From contig NC_009436.1 of assembly GCF_000016325.1 (NCBI RefSeq), positions 4,278,001 through 4,342,000 of the forward strand: DNA of 64,000 bases. Reading direction: 5' to 3'. Origin of the DNA: Enterobacter sp. 638. GTDB lineage: Bacteria > Pseudomonadota > Gammaproteobacteria > Enterobacterales > Enterobacteriaceae. Numbering within the stretch: position 1 is the first letter of the stretch; every line of letters starts with the position of its first letter. Positions 1-12,346 of the stretch are shown here, in pieces. A program made the translations under genes and the position numbers. The notes under the pieces were generated by a model. That model was given only the letters and a program-made list of their open reading frames with translations. It was not told where the DNA came from and ran no database searches.

Positions 1-966
1 CGCCTCTTCGCTCATATCCGTCACAATCTGATGCTTACGCAGCAGCTTAGCGATGCGCTGATGGAACTGAATATGATAGTCAACATAGCTCGTGCCCGCT
101 TTCATGGTGCTGATAAGCGCCAGCTGTTCGTCGTTCACGTCTTTAATCAGATGCGCAAAATCGGTATCGCTGTTTGCGGCCCAGGTACGCGTCAGATCCG
201 CCGCGTAACCGTTGTACTCAGCACCCGCATCCAGCAGGAAACTGCGAATTTCCGAAGGCGCGCGGTGATCCAGTTTGGTGTAGTGTAGAACGGAGGCGTG
301 CTCGTTCAGCGCCACAATATTCCCGTAAGGCACATCGGTATCACGATGACCCGTCGCCGTCAGGTAAGCCTGATTAATATCGAACTCGCTCATGCCGGAC
401 AGGAACGCTTCGTGCGCCGCCTGATGACCATTCACGGCGGTTTTCTGCGCTTCGCGCATGCAGGACAGTTCATAGTCGGTCTTATAAGCGCGGTAGTAAT
501 GCAGATAATCGATCACGCCTTTCGGGTTGATTTTGTCTGCCGGAATATCCAGACCCAACGCGCGCTCAGGAACCGGACCGATGTAGGCGATGTTGCCACG
601 TGCAGCAGGTAACTGGCTGCCAATACCGTCCGCTTTCGGCAGCGCGATCACATCCACTTCTTCCGTCCAGAACGTCGTCGGCAACGGTTCAACGTTGTGC
701 CAGTAATCGACCGGCAAGTAGAACCACAGTTTCGGTTTGTTCACGCCATCAACCAGCAACCAGCAGTTTGGAACCTGCGTTACCGGAACCCAGGCTTTGA
801 ACTGTGGGTTAACCTTGAACGGATAAGCATGGTCATCGAGGAAGACATTCAACAGCTCACCGGAGTGGATAAGCAGCGCATCGAGTTTAAAACGAGTCAG
901 TACGTCGCGGGTACGTTCTTGCAACGTAACAATATGATTTTTATAAAGTGCTGCCAGTGAGTCCAT
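1..966 (-). CDS. pepQ: Xaa-Pro dipeptidase PepQ (3' end outside window)
   Basis: Cytosolic proline dipeptidase that splits X-Pro dipeptides; M24 (pita-bread) metallopeptidase. The first 322 of about 443 residues are in the window, beginning [19 protein letters not shown]. The first two metal-binding aspartates lie in the segment [19 protein letters not shown]; the later His/Glu ligands are beyond position 1. Two ATGs stand in tandem (969 and 966). The second is preferred because AGGA lies 6 nt before it and it matches the E. coli start. It is divergent from fadB, with about 190 bp between. The identification is secure; only the missing C-terminus is unchecked. Confidence 0.97.
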   Translation of the reverse strand, partial: MDSLAALYKNHIVTLQERTRDVLTRFKLDALLIHSGELLNVFLDDHAYPFKVNPQFKAWVPVTQVPNCWLLVDGVNKPKLWFYLPVDYWHNVEPLPTTFWTEEVDVIALPKADGIGSQLPAARGNIAYIGPVPERALGLDIPADKINPKGVIDYLHYYRAYKTDYELSCMREAQKTAVNGHQAAHEAFLSGMSEFDINQAYLTATGHRDTDVPYGNIVALNEHASVLHYTKLDHRAPSEIRSFLLDAGAEYNGYAADLTRTWAANSDTDFAHLIKDVNDEQLALISTMKAGTSYVDYHIQFHQRIAKLLRKHQIVTDMSEEA

Positions 967-1111
967 CATTATTCCTTTCGTCTTTGACCTCAAGTATCCG
1001 CATATTAGCACACCTGGCTATACCTGCGTCATTTCGACCGAGCGTGATCGGCGCAGCAATTTCTTAAAGAGTAATTTGCATTTCTTTAACATAAATCCCA
1101 CACTCCGTCTC

Positions 1112-1128
1112 ATCTGGTATGACCAGAT
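1112..1128. promoter_or_regulatory. FadR operator of fadBA
   Basis: ATCTGGTATGACCAGAT is a near-perfect palindrome, 27 nt before the fadB start. It fits the FadR consensus built on CTGGT-N3-ACCAG and differs by one central base from the site I recall for E. coli fadB. FadR represses fadBA until long-chain acyl-CoA releases it. The site is visible; binding is inferred. Confidence 0.85.
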
Positions 1129-1154
1129 CCACTTGCTGGATTCAGGAGACTGAC

Positions 1155-3344
1155 ATGCTCTACAAAGGTGACACCCTATACGTGGACTGGCTGGAAGATG
1201 GCATCGCCGAACTGGTGTTTGATGCCCCCGGCTCAGTCAACAAGCTCGATACCGCGACCGTAGCCAGCCTTGGCCACGCGCTGGATGTACTCGAAAAACA
1301 ATCTGACCTCAAAGGTCTGCTGCTGCGTTCTGAAAAAGCCGCCTTTATCGTTGGTGCGGATATCACCGAATTCCTCTCTTTATTCCAGGTCCCGGAAGAA
1401 CAGCTCAGCCAATGGCTGCATTTTGCCAACAGCGTGTTTAATCGACTGGAAGATTTACCGGTCCCGACGATTTCGGCCGTTAACGGCTATGCGCTCGGCG
1501 GCGGCTGCGAATGCGTGCTGGCGACCGACTACCGTCTGGCAACGCCAGATCTGCGAATCGGCCTGCCGGAAACCAAACTGGGTATCATGCCGGGCTTTGG
1601 CGGCTCCGTTCGTATGCCGCGCATGTTGGGTGCCGATAGCGCACTGGAAATCATTGCCGCCGGTAAAGACGTCGGCGCGGATCAAGCGCTCAAAATCGGT
1701 CTGATCGACGGCATCGTGAAAGCCGAAAAACTGCGCGATGGCGCGATCAGCATTTTACGTCAGGCGATCAATGGCGATCTCGACTGGAAAGCTAAACGTC
1801 AGCGGAAGCTCGAGCCGCTGAAGCTCAGCAAAATCGAAGCGACCATGAGCTTTACCATTGCCAAAGGCATGGTGATGCAGACGGCGGGCAAACACTATCC
1901 GGCGCCAATTACCGCCGTGAAAACCATCGAAGCCGCTGCGCGCTTGGGTCGTGAAGAGGCACTCAAACTCGAAAACCAAAGTTTCGTCCCGCTGGCGCAC
2001 ACCAATGAAGCCCGCGCGCTGGTTGGTATTTTCCTGAACGATCAGTTCGTGAAAGGCAAAGCAAAACAGCTGACAAAAAATGTTGAGATGCCAAAGCAGG
2101 CCGCTGTTCTGGGCGCAGGCATCATGGGCGGCGGGATTGCCTATCAGTCCGCCTGGAAAGGCGTGCCGGTGATCATGAAGGACATCAATGACAAATCCCT
2201 GACGCTGGGCATGACCGAAGCCGCGAAGCTGCTGAATAAACAGCTGGAGCGCGGAAAAATTGATGGACTGAAACTCTCGGGCGTCATTTCGACTATCCAT
2301 CCAACACTGGAATACAGCGGTTTTGATCGTGTCGATGTGGTTGTCGAAGCCGTTGTTGAAAACCCGAAAATCAAAAAAGCGGTACTGGCAGAAACAGAAG
2401 ATAAAGTCCGCCCGGATACCGTGCTGGCGTCTAACACCTCCACCATTCCGATTGGCGAGCTGGCGAGCGTTCTGAAGCGTCCGGAAAACTTCTGCGGTAT
2501 GCACTTCTTTAACCCGGTACACCGCATGCCGCTGGTTGAAGTGATTCGCGGAGAAAAAACGTCCGACGAAACCATCGCCAAAGTGGTGGCGTGGGCCAGC
2601 AAAATGGGCAAAACGCCCATCGTGGTTAACGACTGCCCAGGATTTTTCGTCAACCGCGTGCTGTTCCCTTACTTCGCAGGTTTTAGCCAGCTGCTACGCG
2701 ACGGCGCGGACTTCCGCAAAGTCGATAAAGTGATGGAAAAACAGTTCGGCTGGCCGATGGGCCCTGCCTATCTGCTGGATGTGGTCGGGATTGATACCGC
2801 GCATCACGCGCAGGCGGTGATGGCCGCTGGTTTCCCGCAGCGTATGCAGAAAGATTATCGCGACGCTATCGACGCACTGTTTGACGCCAATCGCTTTGGG
2901 CAGAAAAACGGTCTGGGCTTCTGGCGCTATAAAGAAGACAGCAAAGGCAAGCCGAAGAAAGAAGACGATACCGCCGTAGAGAGCTTACTGGCCGACGTCA
3001 GCCAGCCGACGCGCGATTTCAGCGACGAAGAAATCATTGCGCGCATGATGATCCCGATGGTCAACGAAGTGGTGCGTTGTCTGGAAGAAGGCATTATCGC
3101 CAGCCCGGCAGAAGCTGATATGGCGCTGGTTTACGGACTCGGTTTCCCTCCGTTCCACGGCGGCGCGTTCCGCTGGCTGGATACGCTCGGCAGCGCCAAA
3201 TATCTCGATATGGCTCAGCAGTATCAGCAGCTCGGTCCGCTATACGAAGTGCCGGACGGTCTGCGCAACAAAGCCCGCCATAACGAACCGTATTATCCGC
3301 CAGTTGAGCCAGCCCGTCCGGTCGGCGCGCTGAAAACGGCTTAA
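1155..3344 (+). CDS. fadB: Fatty acid oxidation complex subunit alpha FadB
   Basis: Multifunctional beta-oxidation protein: enoyl-CoA hydratase, delta3-cis-delta2-trans isomerase, 3-hydroxyacyl-CoA epimerase and L-3-hydroxyacyl-CoA dehydrogenase. It has 729 aa, the usual length. The N-terminal crotonase domain (about 1-190) shows the catalytic pair Glu119 (GGCECVL) and Glu139 (LPETKLG). The dehydrogenase NAD-binding motif [10 protein letters not shown] starts near residue 315, and the catalytic His lies in FNPVHRMPL. The ATG at 1155 ([12 protein letters not shown]) follows CAGGAG; an upstream in-frame ATG at 1119 lies inside the FadR operator and is rejected. fadA follows after 9 nt, so the alpha2-beta2 complex is co-translated. 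Confidence 0.99.
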   Translation: MLYKGDTLYVDWLEDGIAELVFDAPGSVNKLDTATVASLGHALDVLEKQSDLKGLLLRSEKAAFIVGADITEFLSLFQVPEEQLSQWLHFANSVFNRLEDLPVPTISAVNGYALGGGCECVLATDYRLATPDLRIGLPETKLGIMPGFGGSVRMPRMLGADSALEIIAAGKDVGADQALKIGLIDGIVKAEKLRDGAISILRQAINGDLDWKAKRQRKLEPLKLSKIEATMSFTIAKGMVMQTAGKHYPAPITAVKTIEAAARLGREEALKLENQSFVPLAHTNEARALVGIFLNDQFVKGKAKQLTKNVEMPKQAAVLGAGIMGGGIAYQSAWKGVPVIMKDINDKSLTLGMTEAAKLLNKQLERGKIDGLKLSGVISTIHPTLEYSGFDRVDVVVEAVVENPKIKKAVLAETEDKVRPDTVLASNTSTIPIGELASVLKRPENFCGMHFFNPVHRMPLVEVIRGEKTSDETIAKVVAWASKMGKTPIVVNDCPGFFVNRVLFPYFAGFSQLLRDGADFRKVDKVMEKQFGWPMGPAYLLDVVGIDTAHHAQAVMAAGFPQRMQKDYRDAIDALFDANRFGQKNGLGFWRYKEDSKGKPKKEDDTAVESLLADVSQPTRDFSDEEIIARMMIPMVNEVVRCLEEGIIASPAEADMALVYGLGFPPFHGGAFRWLDTLGSAKYLDMAQQYQQLGPLYEVPDGLRNKARHNEPYYPPVEPARPVGALKTA

Positions 3345-4517
<1,173 letters not shown>

Positions 4518-4579
4518 ACAGATGTGAAACGCCATCGTCAATAACGCTGGCGTTATCTCAAAGCCATTGATGTCAGAAC

Positions 4580-4652
4580 AAGGCGGCAAGCAAACAAATC
4601 CCGATGAGCTTACACAGGTAAGCGATTCGGGTGAGTGAGCGTAGCCAACGCA
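4580..4652 (+). repeat. Dispersed intergenic hairpin repeat, copy 1 (RtT-like)
   Basis: Starts AAGGCGGC and ends GCCAACGCA, as does copy 2 at 23288-23359. Between them is a hairpin (4600-4631): stem CCCGA/TCGGG, a T-T plus tandem G-A mismatch, stem GCTTAC/GTAAGC and loop ACAG. Copy 2 keeps the architecture with compensating base changes, so the RNA fold is probably what is conserved. It resembles short repeats called RtT in enterobacteria; that family name is from memory and unverified. It sits in the fadA 3' untranslated region, ahead of the terminator. Confidence 0.65.
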
Positions 4653-4697
4653 GTTATGGCATTAATGGCGAAGAGAGAAGGTTTAGTTGCCGTTCTT

Positions 4698-4722
4698 CCC
4701 GCCTGTCAGGGGCGGGTTTTTT
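4698..4722 (+). terminator. Rho-independent terminator of fadBA
   Basis: Stem CCCGCC/GGCGGG with a 7-nt loop, followed by TTTTTTA. It lies 180 nt after the fadA stop and directly before the 3' end of the convergent fre gene. Confidence 0.85.
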
Positions 4723-4726
4723 ATTC

Positions 4727-5428
4727 TCAGATAAACGCAAACGCATCGCCAAACAGGCGATCTTCACGCGCATCACGTTCGTTACAGAACAGATCGCGGG
4801 CAATTTTTGCCATCTCAAAACGGCCTGCAATATAGATATCGTGTCCGGCCAGCGTGCCGTGATCCTGCAACACCGCCGTCAGAACCGTACCGCTGCGCCC
4901 ACGCCATCCCTCTTCCGGCTGCTCGACAACCGGCTCGATGCGCAGATTTTGGTGGGTCACGCTCAGCGCTTCTAACTCAGACAGATCGTACAGGTGTTTT
5001 TCTTCACGACCGCCCCAGTAGATGGTGATATCGCGGTCAGGATTCTGCGCCAGCGCGGTAAGCAGAATAGAACGCACGTAGGAGAACCCAGTACCGCCCG
5101 CGATCAGAATCAGCGGACGGTCTTCGTCTTCACGCAGCCACGCTTCGCCGTGCGGAATGTCGACCTGAATTTCATGCTCTTTCAGGATGCGATCCATAAC
5201 AGCCATGGCATAAAGATTAAGCTCTGACGCACCTATGTGTAACTCAATAAACTCCTGCTCCGCTGGCGTAGACGCCATAGAGAAAGGACGCTTATCACGC
5301 TCATCCATCACAACCATCAAATATTGGCCCGCGCGGAAAGAAAATGCCGCCTCAGGAACCAAACGGACGCGATATACGGTGTCGGTAATAGCATCTACCG
5401 AGGTCACTTTACAGCTTAAGGTTGTCAT
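4727..5428 (-). CDS. fre: NAD(P)H-flavin reductase Fre
   Basis: Reduces free riboflavin, FMN or FAD with NAD(P)H and supplies reduced flavin to other enzymes, including flavoprotein reductive activation systems. It has 233 aa, as in E. coli. An N-terminal ferredoxin-reductase beta-barrel holds the flavin-contact motif RPFSMAS (about residues 47-53). The C-terminal NAD-binding fold starts at [16 protein letters not shown]. It is convergent with fadA and lies 30 nt downstream of ubiD on the same strand, so cotranscription with ubiD is likely. Confidence 0.97.
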   Translation of the reverse strand: MTTLSCKVTSVDAITDTVYRVRLVPEAAFSFRAGQYLMVVMDERDKRPFSMASTPAEQEFIELHIGASELNLYAMAVMDRILKEHEIQVDIPHGEAWLREDEDRPLILIAGGTGFSYVRSILLTALAQNPDRDITIYWGGREEKHLYDLSELEALSVTHQNLRIEPVVEQPEEGWRGRSGTVLTAVLQDHGTLAGHDIYIAGRFEMAKIARDLFCNERDAREDRLFGDAFAFI

Positions 5429-5458
5429 TCGCTCTCTCTGTCGGGAAGTCTAAAGGGC

Positions 5459-6964
5459 TTAACGGTCAGACTCAGGCTTACCGTCATTCAATATGGCTAG
5501 CTCGTCCCATATCGCGTCAATTCGCGCCGTCACTTCTGGGTCTTTTTGAATCGGACGACCCCATTCGCGCGAGGTTTCGCCGGGCCATTTATTGGTGGCA
5601 TCCAGTCCCATTTTTGAGCCAAGACCGGAAACCGGCGAGGCAAAATCCAGATAATCAATTGGCGTATTTTCAACTAACACCGTGTCACGCGCCGGGTCCA
5701 TCCGCGTTGTGATCGCCCAGATAACATCATTCCAGTCACGGGCGTTAACGTCATCATCACAGACAATAACAAATTTGGTGTACATAAACTGGCGCAGGAA
5801 AGACCATACGCCCATCATTACGCGTTTGGCGTGACCCGCATACTGCTTCTTAATGGTTACAACGGCCAGGCGATATGAACAGCCTTCCGGCGGCAAATAG
5901 AAATCGACAATTTCCGGGAACTGCTTTTGCAGAATCGGCACAAACACTTCGTTCAGCGCCACGCCCAACACGGCGGGCTCATCCGGCGGACGGCCTGTGT
6001 AAGTCGAATGATAAATGGCATCGTCACGCTGAGTAATGTGCGTGACGGTAAACACCGGGAAGTTATCAATTTCATTGTAGTATCCCGTGTGATCGCCATA
6101 TGGCCCTTCCGGTGCCATGTCGCCCTGTTCGATATACCCTTCCAGCACGATTTCCGCGCTGGCCGGTACTTCCAGGTCGTTGGAAATACACTTCACCACT
6201 TCGGTTTTCGTGCCGCGCAGCAAGCCAGCAAACGCATATTCCGAAAGGGTGTCAGGCACCGGCGTGACCGCCCCGAGAATGGTCGCGGGATCGGCACCCA
6301 ACGCGACTGAAACCGGGAAGCGTTCGCCCGGATGTGCCGCGCACCACTCCTGGAAATCAAGCGCGCCGCCGCGATGCGACAGCCAACGCATAATCAGTTT
6401 ATTTTTGCCGATTAACTGCTGACGATAAATACCCAGATTTTGGCGTTCTTTGTGCGGACCGCGGGTCACCGTCAAACCCCAGGTAATCAGCGGCGCGGCA
6501 TCTTCTGGCCAGCACTGCATGATCGGGATACGAGTCAAGTCGACCGCATCGCCTTCGAGGATTTTCTGCTGACACGGCGCACCGCGCAGGCGTTTGGTTG
6601 GCATGTTCAACACTTGTTTGAACTGCGGCAGCTTATCGAACAGATCGCGGAAGCCTTTTGGCGGTTCCGGCTCTTTCAAAAAGGCGAGCAATTTGCCGAC
6701 CTCACGCAACGCCGACACGTCTTCCTGCCCCATCCCCATCGCCACGCGTTTAGGCGTGCCGAACAGGTTGCAAAGCACCGGCATGGAATAGCCTTTCGGA
6801 TTTTCAAACAGCAGCGCAGGGCCACCGGCACGCAGTGTGCGGTCAGCGATTTCTGTCATTTCCAGATAGGGATCAACAGGAAGCGTGATGCGTTTGAGTT
6901 CGCCCTGCTTTTCCAGCAGCGCCAGGAAGTCGCGTAGATCGTGGTATTTCATGCAGTTAGTCAT
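5459..6964 (-). CDS. ubiD: 3-octaprenyl-4-hydroxybenzoate decarboxylase UbiD
   Basis: Prenylated-FMN-dependent decarboxylase that removes the carboxyl group of 3-octaprenyl-4-hydroxybenzoate in ubiquinone synthesis; the UbiX flavin prenyltransferase must be encoded elsewhere. It has 501 aa against about 497 in E. coli. The extra residues are at the two ends (MTN start; ...GKPESDR end). The core is highly conserved, including the prFMN/metal region around [13 protein letters not shown] and the C-terminal [15 protein letters not shown]. It is divergent from rfaH. Confidence 0.98.
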   Translation of the reverse strand: MTNCMKYHDLRDFLALLEKQGELKRITLPVDPYLEMTEIADRTLRAGGPALLFENPKGYSMPVLCNLFGTPKRVAMGMGQEDVSALREVGKLLAFLKEPEPPKGFRDLFDKLPQFKQVLNMPTKRLRGAPCQQKILEGDAVDLTRIPIMQCWPEDAAPLITWGLTVTRGPHKERQNLGIYRQQLIGKNKLIMRWLSHRGGALDFQEWCAAHPGERFPVSVALGADPATILGAVTPVPDTLSEYAFAGLLRGTKTEVVKCISNDLEVPASAEIVLEGYIEQGDMAPEGPYGDHTGYYNEIDNFPVFTVTHITQRDDAIYHSTYTGRPPDEPAVLGVALNEVFVPILQKQFPEIVDFYLPPEGCSYRLAVVTIKKQYAGHAKRVMMGVWSFLRQFMYTKFVIVCDDDVNARDWNDVIWAITTRMDPARDTVLVENTPIDYLDFASPVSGLGSKMGLDATNKWPGETSREWGRPIQKDPEVTARIDAIWDELAILNDGKPESDR

Positions 6965-7134
6965 GGCCTCTCTGTAAGCGCTTCATTATACGGCGTTCGT
7001 CACCAGTACGCTGTAATTTTGTTAAATTAGCGTGAACTTCCACGTCATCATCCCCTTTTGGCCATTATAATCACCTTAGCGATCCCGCCAGGGTTTTGAT
7101 ATGCTTGCGCCGCAAACAAAGGGAAAGGGTAATT

Positions 7135-7626
7135 ATGCAAGCGTGGTATTTACTGTATTGCAAACGTGGGCAGCTCCAGCGTGCGCAGGAACATCTTGAG
7201 CGTCAGGCCGTTAATTGTCTGACCCCTGTTATCACGCTCGAAAAAATCCAGCGCGGTAAGCGCACTATGGTCAGCGAACCCCTTTTCCCGAACTACCTGT
7301 TCGTCGAGTTTGACCCGGAAGTGATTCACACCACAACCATCAACGCCACGCGTGGCGTCAGCCACTTCGTTCGCTTTGGTGCGCAACCCGCCACCGTTCC
7401 TTCTACGGTTATTCACCAGCTTTCTGTCTATAAACAGCCGGACGATATTACCGATCCCGACACGCCCTTCTGCGGCGATGATGTGGTGATCACCGAAGGC
7501 GCATTCGAAGGATTGCAGGCGATATTCTCTGAGCCGGACGGCGAAGCCCGCTCAATGCTGCTACTCAACTTGCTGAACAAACAAGTGCTCCAGAGCGTTG
7601 CAAACACCGCCTTCCGCAAAGTTTAA
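7135..7626 (+). CDS. rfaH: Transcription antitermination factor RfaH
   Basis: NusG paralogue that joins RNA polymerase at ops elements, suppresses Rho termination and recruits ribosomes in long LPS, capsule and pilus operons. It has 163 aa. The N-terminal NGN domain begins [18 protein letters not shown] and holds the polymerase-contact segment [12 protein letters not shown]; the C-terminal KOW domain (about 110-163) switches from alpha to beta in this family. The ATG at 7135 follows AAGGG; an in-frame start at 7096 adds 13 residues absent from homologues. The last 4 nt overlap the convergent tatD gene. I found no ops motif (GGCGGTAG) just upstream of the wec cluster. Confidence 0.98.
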   Translation: MQAWYLLYCKRGQLQRAQEHLERQAVNCLTPVITLEKIQRGKRTMVSEPLFPNYLFVEFDPEVIHTTTINATRGVSHFVRFGAQPATVPSTVIHQLSVYKQPDDITDPDTPFCGDDVVITEGAFEGLQAIFSEPDGEARSMLLLNLLNKQVLQSVANTAFRKV

Positions 7627-8405
7627 AATGTTATCCCGAACAGGCGACGCACGTTTTCATCAGTCTGCGCGTCAAGCCTCTGCCGCTCTTCTCCGCGCCA
7701 GTGCGCAATACGCTCAACAATATGCCCAAGATAAGCCGGTTCATTGCGTCGCGACGCGGGTTTCGGCTTCATATCGCGTGGCAGAAGATACGGCGCATCC
7801 GTTTCGACCAACAGTCGATCGGCAGGTATCACCGGCAAAAGCTCGCGCAATTCGAGACCGCGTCGTTCGTCACACACCCAACCGGTAATGCCCAGATACA
7901 GCCCGCGATTCAGGCACTCCACCGCCTCCTGTCGCGAGCCGGTAAAGCAGTGCAACACCGCGCCCGGCAGTTTATCCCGCCACGGCTCCAGCAAGGTCAG
8001 AAAGCGCTCATGCGCATCGCGGCAATGCATAAACACCGGCATTTCTAATTCGGCTGCGATGGCGAGCTGAGCGGTGAACGCCGCTTCCTGCTCAACGGGC
8101 GTGGAAAAGTTACGATTGAAATCAAGACCGCACTCGCCGATGGCAACGACTTCCTCGGTTTTCGCCAGCTTATAGAGCGTTTCAGCACTTTCGTCAGTCC
8201 ACTGGCTGCTGTCATGCGGATGGACTCCCGCCGTTGACCAGCAGCGCTCGTAGCCTTGAGCCAACTGTTGTGCATGCTCACTTTCGTGAAGATTCGTTCC
8301 CGTTAGCAGCAGTCCTTTTACCCCTGCGGCAAACGCGCGCGCCACAACGTCATCGCGGTCGTTGGCAAATTGAGGGCTGGTCAGATTCAATCCGATATCA
8401 AACAT
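7623..8405 (-). CDS. tatD: 3'-5' DNA exonuclease / metal hydrolase TatD
   Basis: Cytoplasmic TatD-family metal-dependent nuclease (260 aa), linked to DNA repair under oxidative stress and not needed for Tat export. The TIM-barrel metal ligands are visible in [24 protein letters not shown] and [10 protein letters not shown]. The start MFDIGLNL at 8405 matches the family; the upstream in-frame start at 8417 adds four residues. It is last in the tatABCD order, 41 nt after tatC, with a small hairpin between that may lower its expression. Confidence 0.97.
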   Translation of the reverse strand: MFDIGLNLTSPQFANDRDDVVARAFAAGVKGLLLTGTNLHESEHAQQLAQGYERCWSTAGVHPHDSSQWTDESAETLYKLAKTEEVVAIGECGLDFNRNFSTPVEQEAAFTAQLAIAAELEMPVFMHCRDAHERFLTLLEPWRDKLPGAVLHCFTGSRQEAVECLNRGLYLGITGWVCDERRGLELRELLPVIPADRLLVETDAPYLLPRDMKPKPASRRNEPAYLGHIVERIAHWRGEERQRLDAQTDENVRRLFGITF

Positions 8406-8424
8406 GCGGTCTCCCATATGACAA

Positions 8425-8440
8425 CCGCCCTTTCGGGCGG
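8425..8440. other. Hairpin between tatC and tatD
   Basis: Perfect stem CCGCCC/GGGCGG with loop TTTC. On the tat (minus) strand no T tract follows, so it could be a weak attenuator or a 3'-end stabiliser of tatABC mRNA. On the plus strand it is followed by CTGGTTTTATT. Confidence 0.5.
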
Positions 8441-8446
8441 CTGGTT

Positions 8447-9217
8447 TTATTCTTCTGTCGTTTTTTCTGGCTCGTCTTCTTCGTCTTCCTGCGGACGTCG
8501 CTTGCCCACATAGAAGCGCGAGAAGAATACGCCGACTTCAAACAGACAATACATCGGTATGGCCAGCAGCGTTTGCGAGAAAACATCCGGCGGCGTCAGC
8601 AGCATGCCGACAACAAATGCGCCGACCAGCATATACGGGCGCTTCTTGCGCAGATCATCAGGCGTGGTCACGCCCATCCAGCACAGGAGAACGATAGCGA
8701 CGGGCACTTCAAACGCCACGCCGAACGCCATAAACAGCGCCATGACGAAGCTGAGATAGCTGGCGATGTCGGTCGAGACCTGTACTCCTTCTGGCGCGGT
8801 ATGCGTCAGGAAGCCAAACGCCAGCGGGAAGACCACGAAGTACGCAAAGGCCATGCCGATATAAAACAGCAGCGAACTGGAGACCAACAGCGGGATCACC
8901 AGCTTTCGTTCATGCTTATATAACGCCGGTGCCACGAATGCCCACACCTGATACAAAATGACGGGTGCGGAGGCGATCAGCGAAACCCAGAAGGTCAGCT
9001 TGATTGGCGTGAAAAACGGCGAGGCCACATCGGTCGCAATCATCGTTGCGCCCAGCGGCATTTGCTTAATCAACGGCGCGGAGACAATCTGATAGATGTC
9101 GTTCGCGAAATAAACCAGGCACAGGAAAATCAGCAAAACTGCAATGATGCAGTTTAACAAACGCTTACGCAGCTCAATCAGATGCGCAATGAGTGGTTGA
9201 GTATCATCTACTGCCAT
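8447..9217 (-). CDS. tatC: Sec-independent protein translocase TatC
   Basis: Polytopic core of the twin-arginine translocase, which receives folded preproteins carrying an SRRxFLK signal. It has 256 aa with six membrane spans, the first at about residues 20-40 ([18 protein letters not shown]). The conserved cytoplasmic N-terminus [20 protein letters not shown] and the first periplasmic loop are intact. The charged tail ([19 protein letters not shown]) is typical. It starts 2 nt after tatB, so the genes are translationally coupled. Confidence 0.98.
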   Translation of the reverse strand: MAVDDTQPLIAHLIELRKRLLNCIIAVLLIFLCLVYFANDIYQIVSAPLIKQMPLGATMIATDVASPFFTPIKLTFWVSLIASAPVILYQVWAFVAPALYKHERKLVIPLLVSSSLLFYIGMAFAYFVVFPLAFGFLTHTAPEGVQVSTDIASYLSFVMALFMAFGVAFEVPVAIVLLCWMGVTTPDDLRKKRPYMLVGAFVVGMLLTPPDVFSQTLLAIPMYCLFEVGVFFSRFYVGKRRPQEDEEDEPEKTTEE

Positions 9218-9219
9218 GT

Positions 9220-9759
9220 TTACGCTTTATCACTCGACGAGGGGGATGATTCGGAAGCGGGTGCGGTAGCTTTCACTTCTGCGGGCGTCACTTTCGCAAC
9301 GGATTCTGCCGCAGGTAACGGCTCTTGCACTTCAGGCGCTTGCGACGGCGCACTGGCCTGATGTTCTGCACCCGCAGGCGTCACGCCTTCATGCTGCGCT
9401 TCATTACCCTTCACCAGCGGATTACGAATGGTGTTGGCTTCATCGCTCGCTTTTTCAGGATCGTTGACGCTGTAGGAACGTTTCATGGATTCAGCGGCCT
9501 CGCGCAACTCATCCATCGACGCTTTCAGCTCCGGCGATAAATTGCTCATGCTCGCTTTTTCAACCTTTTTCAGGCTGTCCTGAAACTCCTGCATTTTGAG
9601 TTCCTGCGCCAGTTCATTTTGAACCGTCGTCGCCAGCGAGCGCAGCGCGCGTACCCAGCCTGCAACAGTTTTTACTGCTACCGGTAAACGCTGCGGACCT
9701 AAAACGATAAGGCCGATCACGAATACCAGTACCAGTTCACCAAAGCCAATGTCGAACAC
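9220..9759 (-). CDS. tatB: Sec-independent protein translocase TatB
   Basis: Single-span receptor subunit that pairs with TatC to bind Tat signal peptides. It has 179 aa. The membrane span and hinge are [26 protein letters not shown] (about 1-26), followed by an amphipathic helix and a low-complexity Ala/Pro/Glu/Ser tail that varies between genera. It lies between tatA (3 nt upstream) and tatC (2 nt downstream). Confidence 0.97.
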   Translation of the reverse strand: MFDIGFGELVLVFVIGLIVLGPQRLPVAVKTVAGWVRALRSLATTVQNELAQELKMQEFQDSLKKVEKASMSNLSPELKASMDELREAAESMKRSYSVNDPEKASDEANTIRNPLVKGNEAQHEGVTPAGAEHQASAPSQAPEVQEPLPAAESVAKVTPAEVKATAPASESSPSSSDKA

Positions 9760-9762
9760 GAA

Positions 9763-10017
9763 TTACACCTGCTCTTTATCGTGGCGTTTAGCGTCTTCCT
9801 TTTTGGCTTCGTCTTGTTTATCAGCGATAGACTTGGCCGTGAAATCCGCATCCTGGTTGGATTTATCCTGCTTATCTTCATCATCACTAATGGCTTTCTT
9901 AAAGCCCTTGATGGACGCGCCAAGATCGGAACCGATAGAACCAAGCTTTTTGGTACCAAACAGCAGAACGACGATGACGGCAATGATCAACAATTGCCAG
10001 ATACTGATACCACCCAT
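9763..10017 (-). CDS. tatA: Sec-independent protein translocase TatA
   Basis: Pore-forming or membrane-weakening Tat subunit that multimerises on TatBC. It has 84 aa. The N-terminal span [20 protein letters not shown] is followed by the [14 protein letters not shown] hinge and an amphipathic helix, then a short charged Lys/Asp/Glu tail. It is the first gene of tatABC, with a 73-bp gap from ubiB that probably carries its promoter. Confidence 0.98.
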   Translation of the reverse strand: MGGISIWQLLIIAVIVVLLFGTKKLGSIGSDLGASIKGFKKAISDDEDKQDKSNQDADFTAKSIADKQDEAKKEDAKRHDKEQV

Positions 10018-10090
10018 ACAACATCCTCGATAGATGATTAATTAATCAGGTCACATTATACGTATGCAACCCGGTGATAGCGACGCTAAT

Positions 10091-11731
10091 TCAGCGCGTT
10101 TTTCGCCACCCAATAAGCCAAACCACAAGGCCGCCGGCCATCAACCAGGCGGGCATCATTTGCCAGTCTGGTCGATTAATGAGTAGCAATGTTCCGCTCA
10201 GCAACAGGGTTGCGCCAATACCAAAGAGATAGCGCGATTGCCCCTGCCGCACGCGGTTAGACTGAAGCTCGCGGGTGATTTTATCCATACTGTGCTGAAG
10301 GTTCTTGCTGTGACGCAAACTGTCATAAATCAGCTCAGGAATCTCCGGCATTTTTTCAATCCAGAACGGGGCTTTCTCTTTAAAAGAGCGCACCAGCGCA
10401 GGCAGCCCGACCTGATCCTTGATCCATGACTCAAGGAACGGTTTCGCTGTTTTCCATAAGTCTAACTGAGGATAGAGCTGTCGGCCTACGCCTTCGACGT
10501 AAAGTAATGTTTTCTGAAGTAAAACTAATTGCGGTTGTACTTCCATATTAAAACGTCGAGCCGTGTTAAACAGATTCAGCAGGACGTGACCAAAGGAGAT
10601 TTCGGAAAGCGGTTTCTCAAAAATGGGTTCACATACGGTGCGAATCGCAAATTCAAACTCTTCAACGTTGGTATCGGGCGGAACCCAACCGGAATCAACG
10701 TGCAACTCTGCCACCTTGCGATAATCGCGATTGAAGAAGGCGATAAAGTTCTCCGCCAGGTAGCGCTTATCTTCTTTGTTCAACGAGCCGACGATACCGC
10801 AGTCAATGCCGATATATTTCGGATCTTCCGGGTGCTCGTAACTGACAAAGATATTCCCTGGGTGCATGTCGGCATGGAAAAAGCTGTCGCGGAAAACCTG
10901 GGTGAAGAAGACCTGCACGCCACGTTCGGCCAGCAGTTTCATGTTCGTTCCCTGGTTTTCCAGCGCCACGATATCCGACACGGGAATGCCGTAGATACGC
11001 TCCATCACCATCATATTCTGGCTGCAATAGTCAGAATACACTTCCGGCACATACAGCATTGGGCTGTTTTCAAAGTTACGACGCAGCTGGATGGCGTTGG
11101 CTGATTCACGCAGCAAATTCAGTTCATCGATGAGCGTTTTTTCATACTCGCGCACCACTTCCATCGGGCGCAGTCGACGGCCATCCGGCAGTAAACGCGG
11201 AACCCAGCGCGCCAGGCGATAAATCAGTTTCATGTCCGCTCTGATAACCGGCAGGATATCCGGGCGAATCACTTTAATAACGATCTCTTTGCCATTCTCT
11301 TTCAGGCGCGCGGTATGAACCTGCGCAATGGAAGCGGACGCCAAAGGCTTAATATCAAAATCATCAAACCAGGTTTCGACAGGGATATTGCCCATCGCCT
11401 CTTCGATCTGCTGCTTAGCCCGCGCACCGTCAAAGGGAGCAACACGGTCCTGCAGCAAGGCCAACTGATCGGCGATTTGCGGCGGGAAAAGGTCGCGGCG
11501 AGTGGAAAGCATCTGCCCAAACTTAATCCATACCGGGCCAAGCTCCTGTAATGCCAGTCGTAACCGTTCGCCCAGCAGCTTGTCCTTGTGACGATTAGGC
11601 ATCCAGAACAGCATGCGCCGCCAAATCCGCAACGGCAGAGTGATTCGCATTTTGGGAATGAGTTCGTCGAGCCCGTAACTTAAAAAGGTGCGAACGATAA
11701 AATAGAGGCGCCGAATTTCACCAGGCGTCAT
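10091..11731 (-). CDS. ubiB: Ubiquinone biosynthesis ATPase/kinase-like protein UbiB
   Basis: Membrane-anchored atypical kinase-fold ATPase (546 aa) needed for aerobic ubiquinone synthesis; it is thought to help extract or deliver lipid intermediates to the Ubi complex. The family motif [14 protein letters not shown] lies at about residues 70-84. The kinase core shows ASIAQVHTA, the catalytic [10 protein letters not shown] and the metal-binding IDCGIVG. Two C-terminal membrane spans end the protein ([17 protein letters not shown] and [15 protein letters not shown]). Its start overlaps the ubiJ stop by 4 nt. Confidence 0.98.
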   Translation of the reverse strand: MTPGEIRRLYFIVRTFLSYGLDELIPKMRITLPLRIWRRMLFWMPNRHKDKLLGERLRLALQELGPVWIKFGQMLSTRRDLFPPQIADQLALLQDRVAPFDGARAKQQIEEAMGNIPVETWFDDFDIKPLASASIAQVHTARLKENGKEIVIKVIRPDILPVIRADMKLIYRLARWVPRLLPDGRRLRPMEVVREYEKTLIDELNLLRESANAIQLRRNFENSPMLYVPEVYSDYCSQNMMVMERIYGIPVSDIVALENQGTNMKLLAERGVQVFFTQVFRDSFFHADMHPGNIFVSYEHPEDPKYIGIDCGIVGSLNKEDKRYLAENFIAFFNRDYRKVAELHVDSGWVPPDTNVEEFEFAIRTVCEPIFEKPLSEISFGHVLLNLFNTARRFNMEVQPQLVLLQKTLLYVEGVGRQLYPQLDLWKTAKPFLESWIKDQVGLPALVRSFKEKAPFWIEKMPEIPELIYDSLRHSKNLQHSMDKITRELQSNRVRQGQSRYLFGIGATLLLSGTLLLINRPDWQMMPAWLMAGGLVVWLIGWRKTR

Positions 11732-12333
11732 TTGCCCTCCAGTTTTTCCAGCCGTTTGGTTAGCGCGTCGACGGCACGTTCAACGGCAGACGTTTCTTCC
11801 GCAAACCATGCTAATTCCAGCGTGCCTGGCGCCATACGCCACTCTTCAGTAATCACCTCAGCAACATAGCGTTGCTGACGCTGTAACCCTTTACGCAGGA
11901 ATGACGAGCCGCCGCGAAGGACCTTGCTAATGCTTTCAGCCGCAATGTCGCCAATGTAGGGCGCCAGCAGTTCAGCCGGATCAAACTCGGCCAGATCGGC
12001 AAGGGCAACAAAGTTCTGCACAACCTGCAAATCGCCTTCCACTTCCAGTTCGCCACTGCGAATCAGCGCGGTGAGTTGCTGACGGTCGCGTAACTTCGGT
12101 AACACGCTCATATGGGTGATGACTGAGCAGTCGGCCTCGCCTTCCCACTCCCCGACCACATCAAGCTGGCGTTCACTAAAGACCAGCACCAGCGGCGTGG
12201 AGAACTCCTTCAAGACAATGCGAAGGACCTTACCGTTCAGACGCTGTCGAGCTGTTTTTAGCGCCGGAGAGCGATATAGAAACGTGTTCAGGACATTTTC
12301 GATGCCTGCGGTGACTAAGGGTTTAATAGGCAT
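11728..12333 (-). CDS. ubiJ: Ubiquinone biosynthesis accessory factor UbiJ
   Basis: SCP2-domain lipid-binding protein (201 aa) of the soluble Ubi metabolon; with UbiK it presents hydrophobic ubiquinone intermediates to the hydroxylases and methyltransferases. The SCP2 fold covers about residues 15-115, and the C-terminal helix ([21 protein letters not shown]) is coiled-coil-like. The start [16 protein letters not shown] at 12333 matches E. coli; a longer frame reaching 12381 is not supported. It lies 13 nt after ubiE. In E. coli the 3' half of this gene also carries the sRNA EsrE, which I cannot confirm here. Confidence 0.96.
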   Translation of the reverse strand: MPIKPLVTAGIENVLNTFLYRSPALKTARQRLNGKVLRIVLKEFSTPLVLVFSERQLDVVGEWEGEADCSVITHMSVLPKLRDRQQLTALIRSGELEVEGDLQVVQNFVALADLAEFDPAELLAPYIGDIAAESISKVLRGGSSFLRKGLQRQQRYVAEVITEEWRMAPGTLELAWFAEETSAVERAVDALTKRLEKLEGK

Positions 12334-12346
12334 AGGCCGCTTCCAC

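Noticed and set aside
1755..2522. 255-codon ORF antisense to fadB
   Set aside because: Shadow frame; its residue make-up (Phe, His, Gln, Arg rich) is typical of reverse reading of GC-rich coding DNA.
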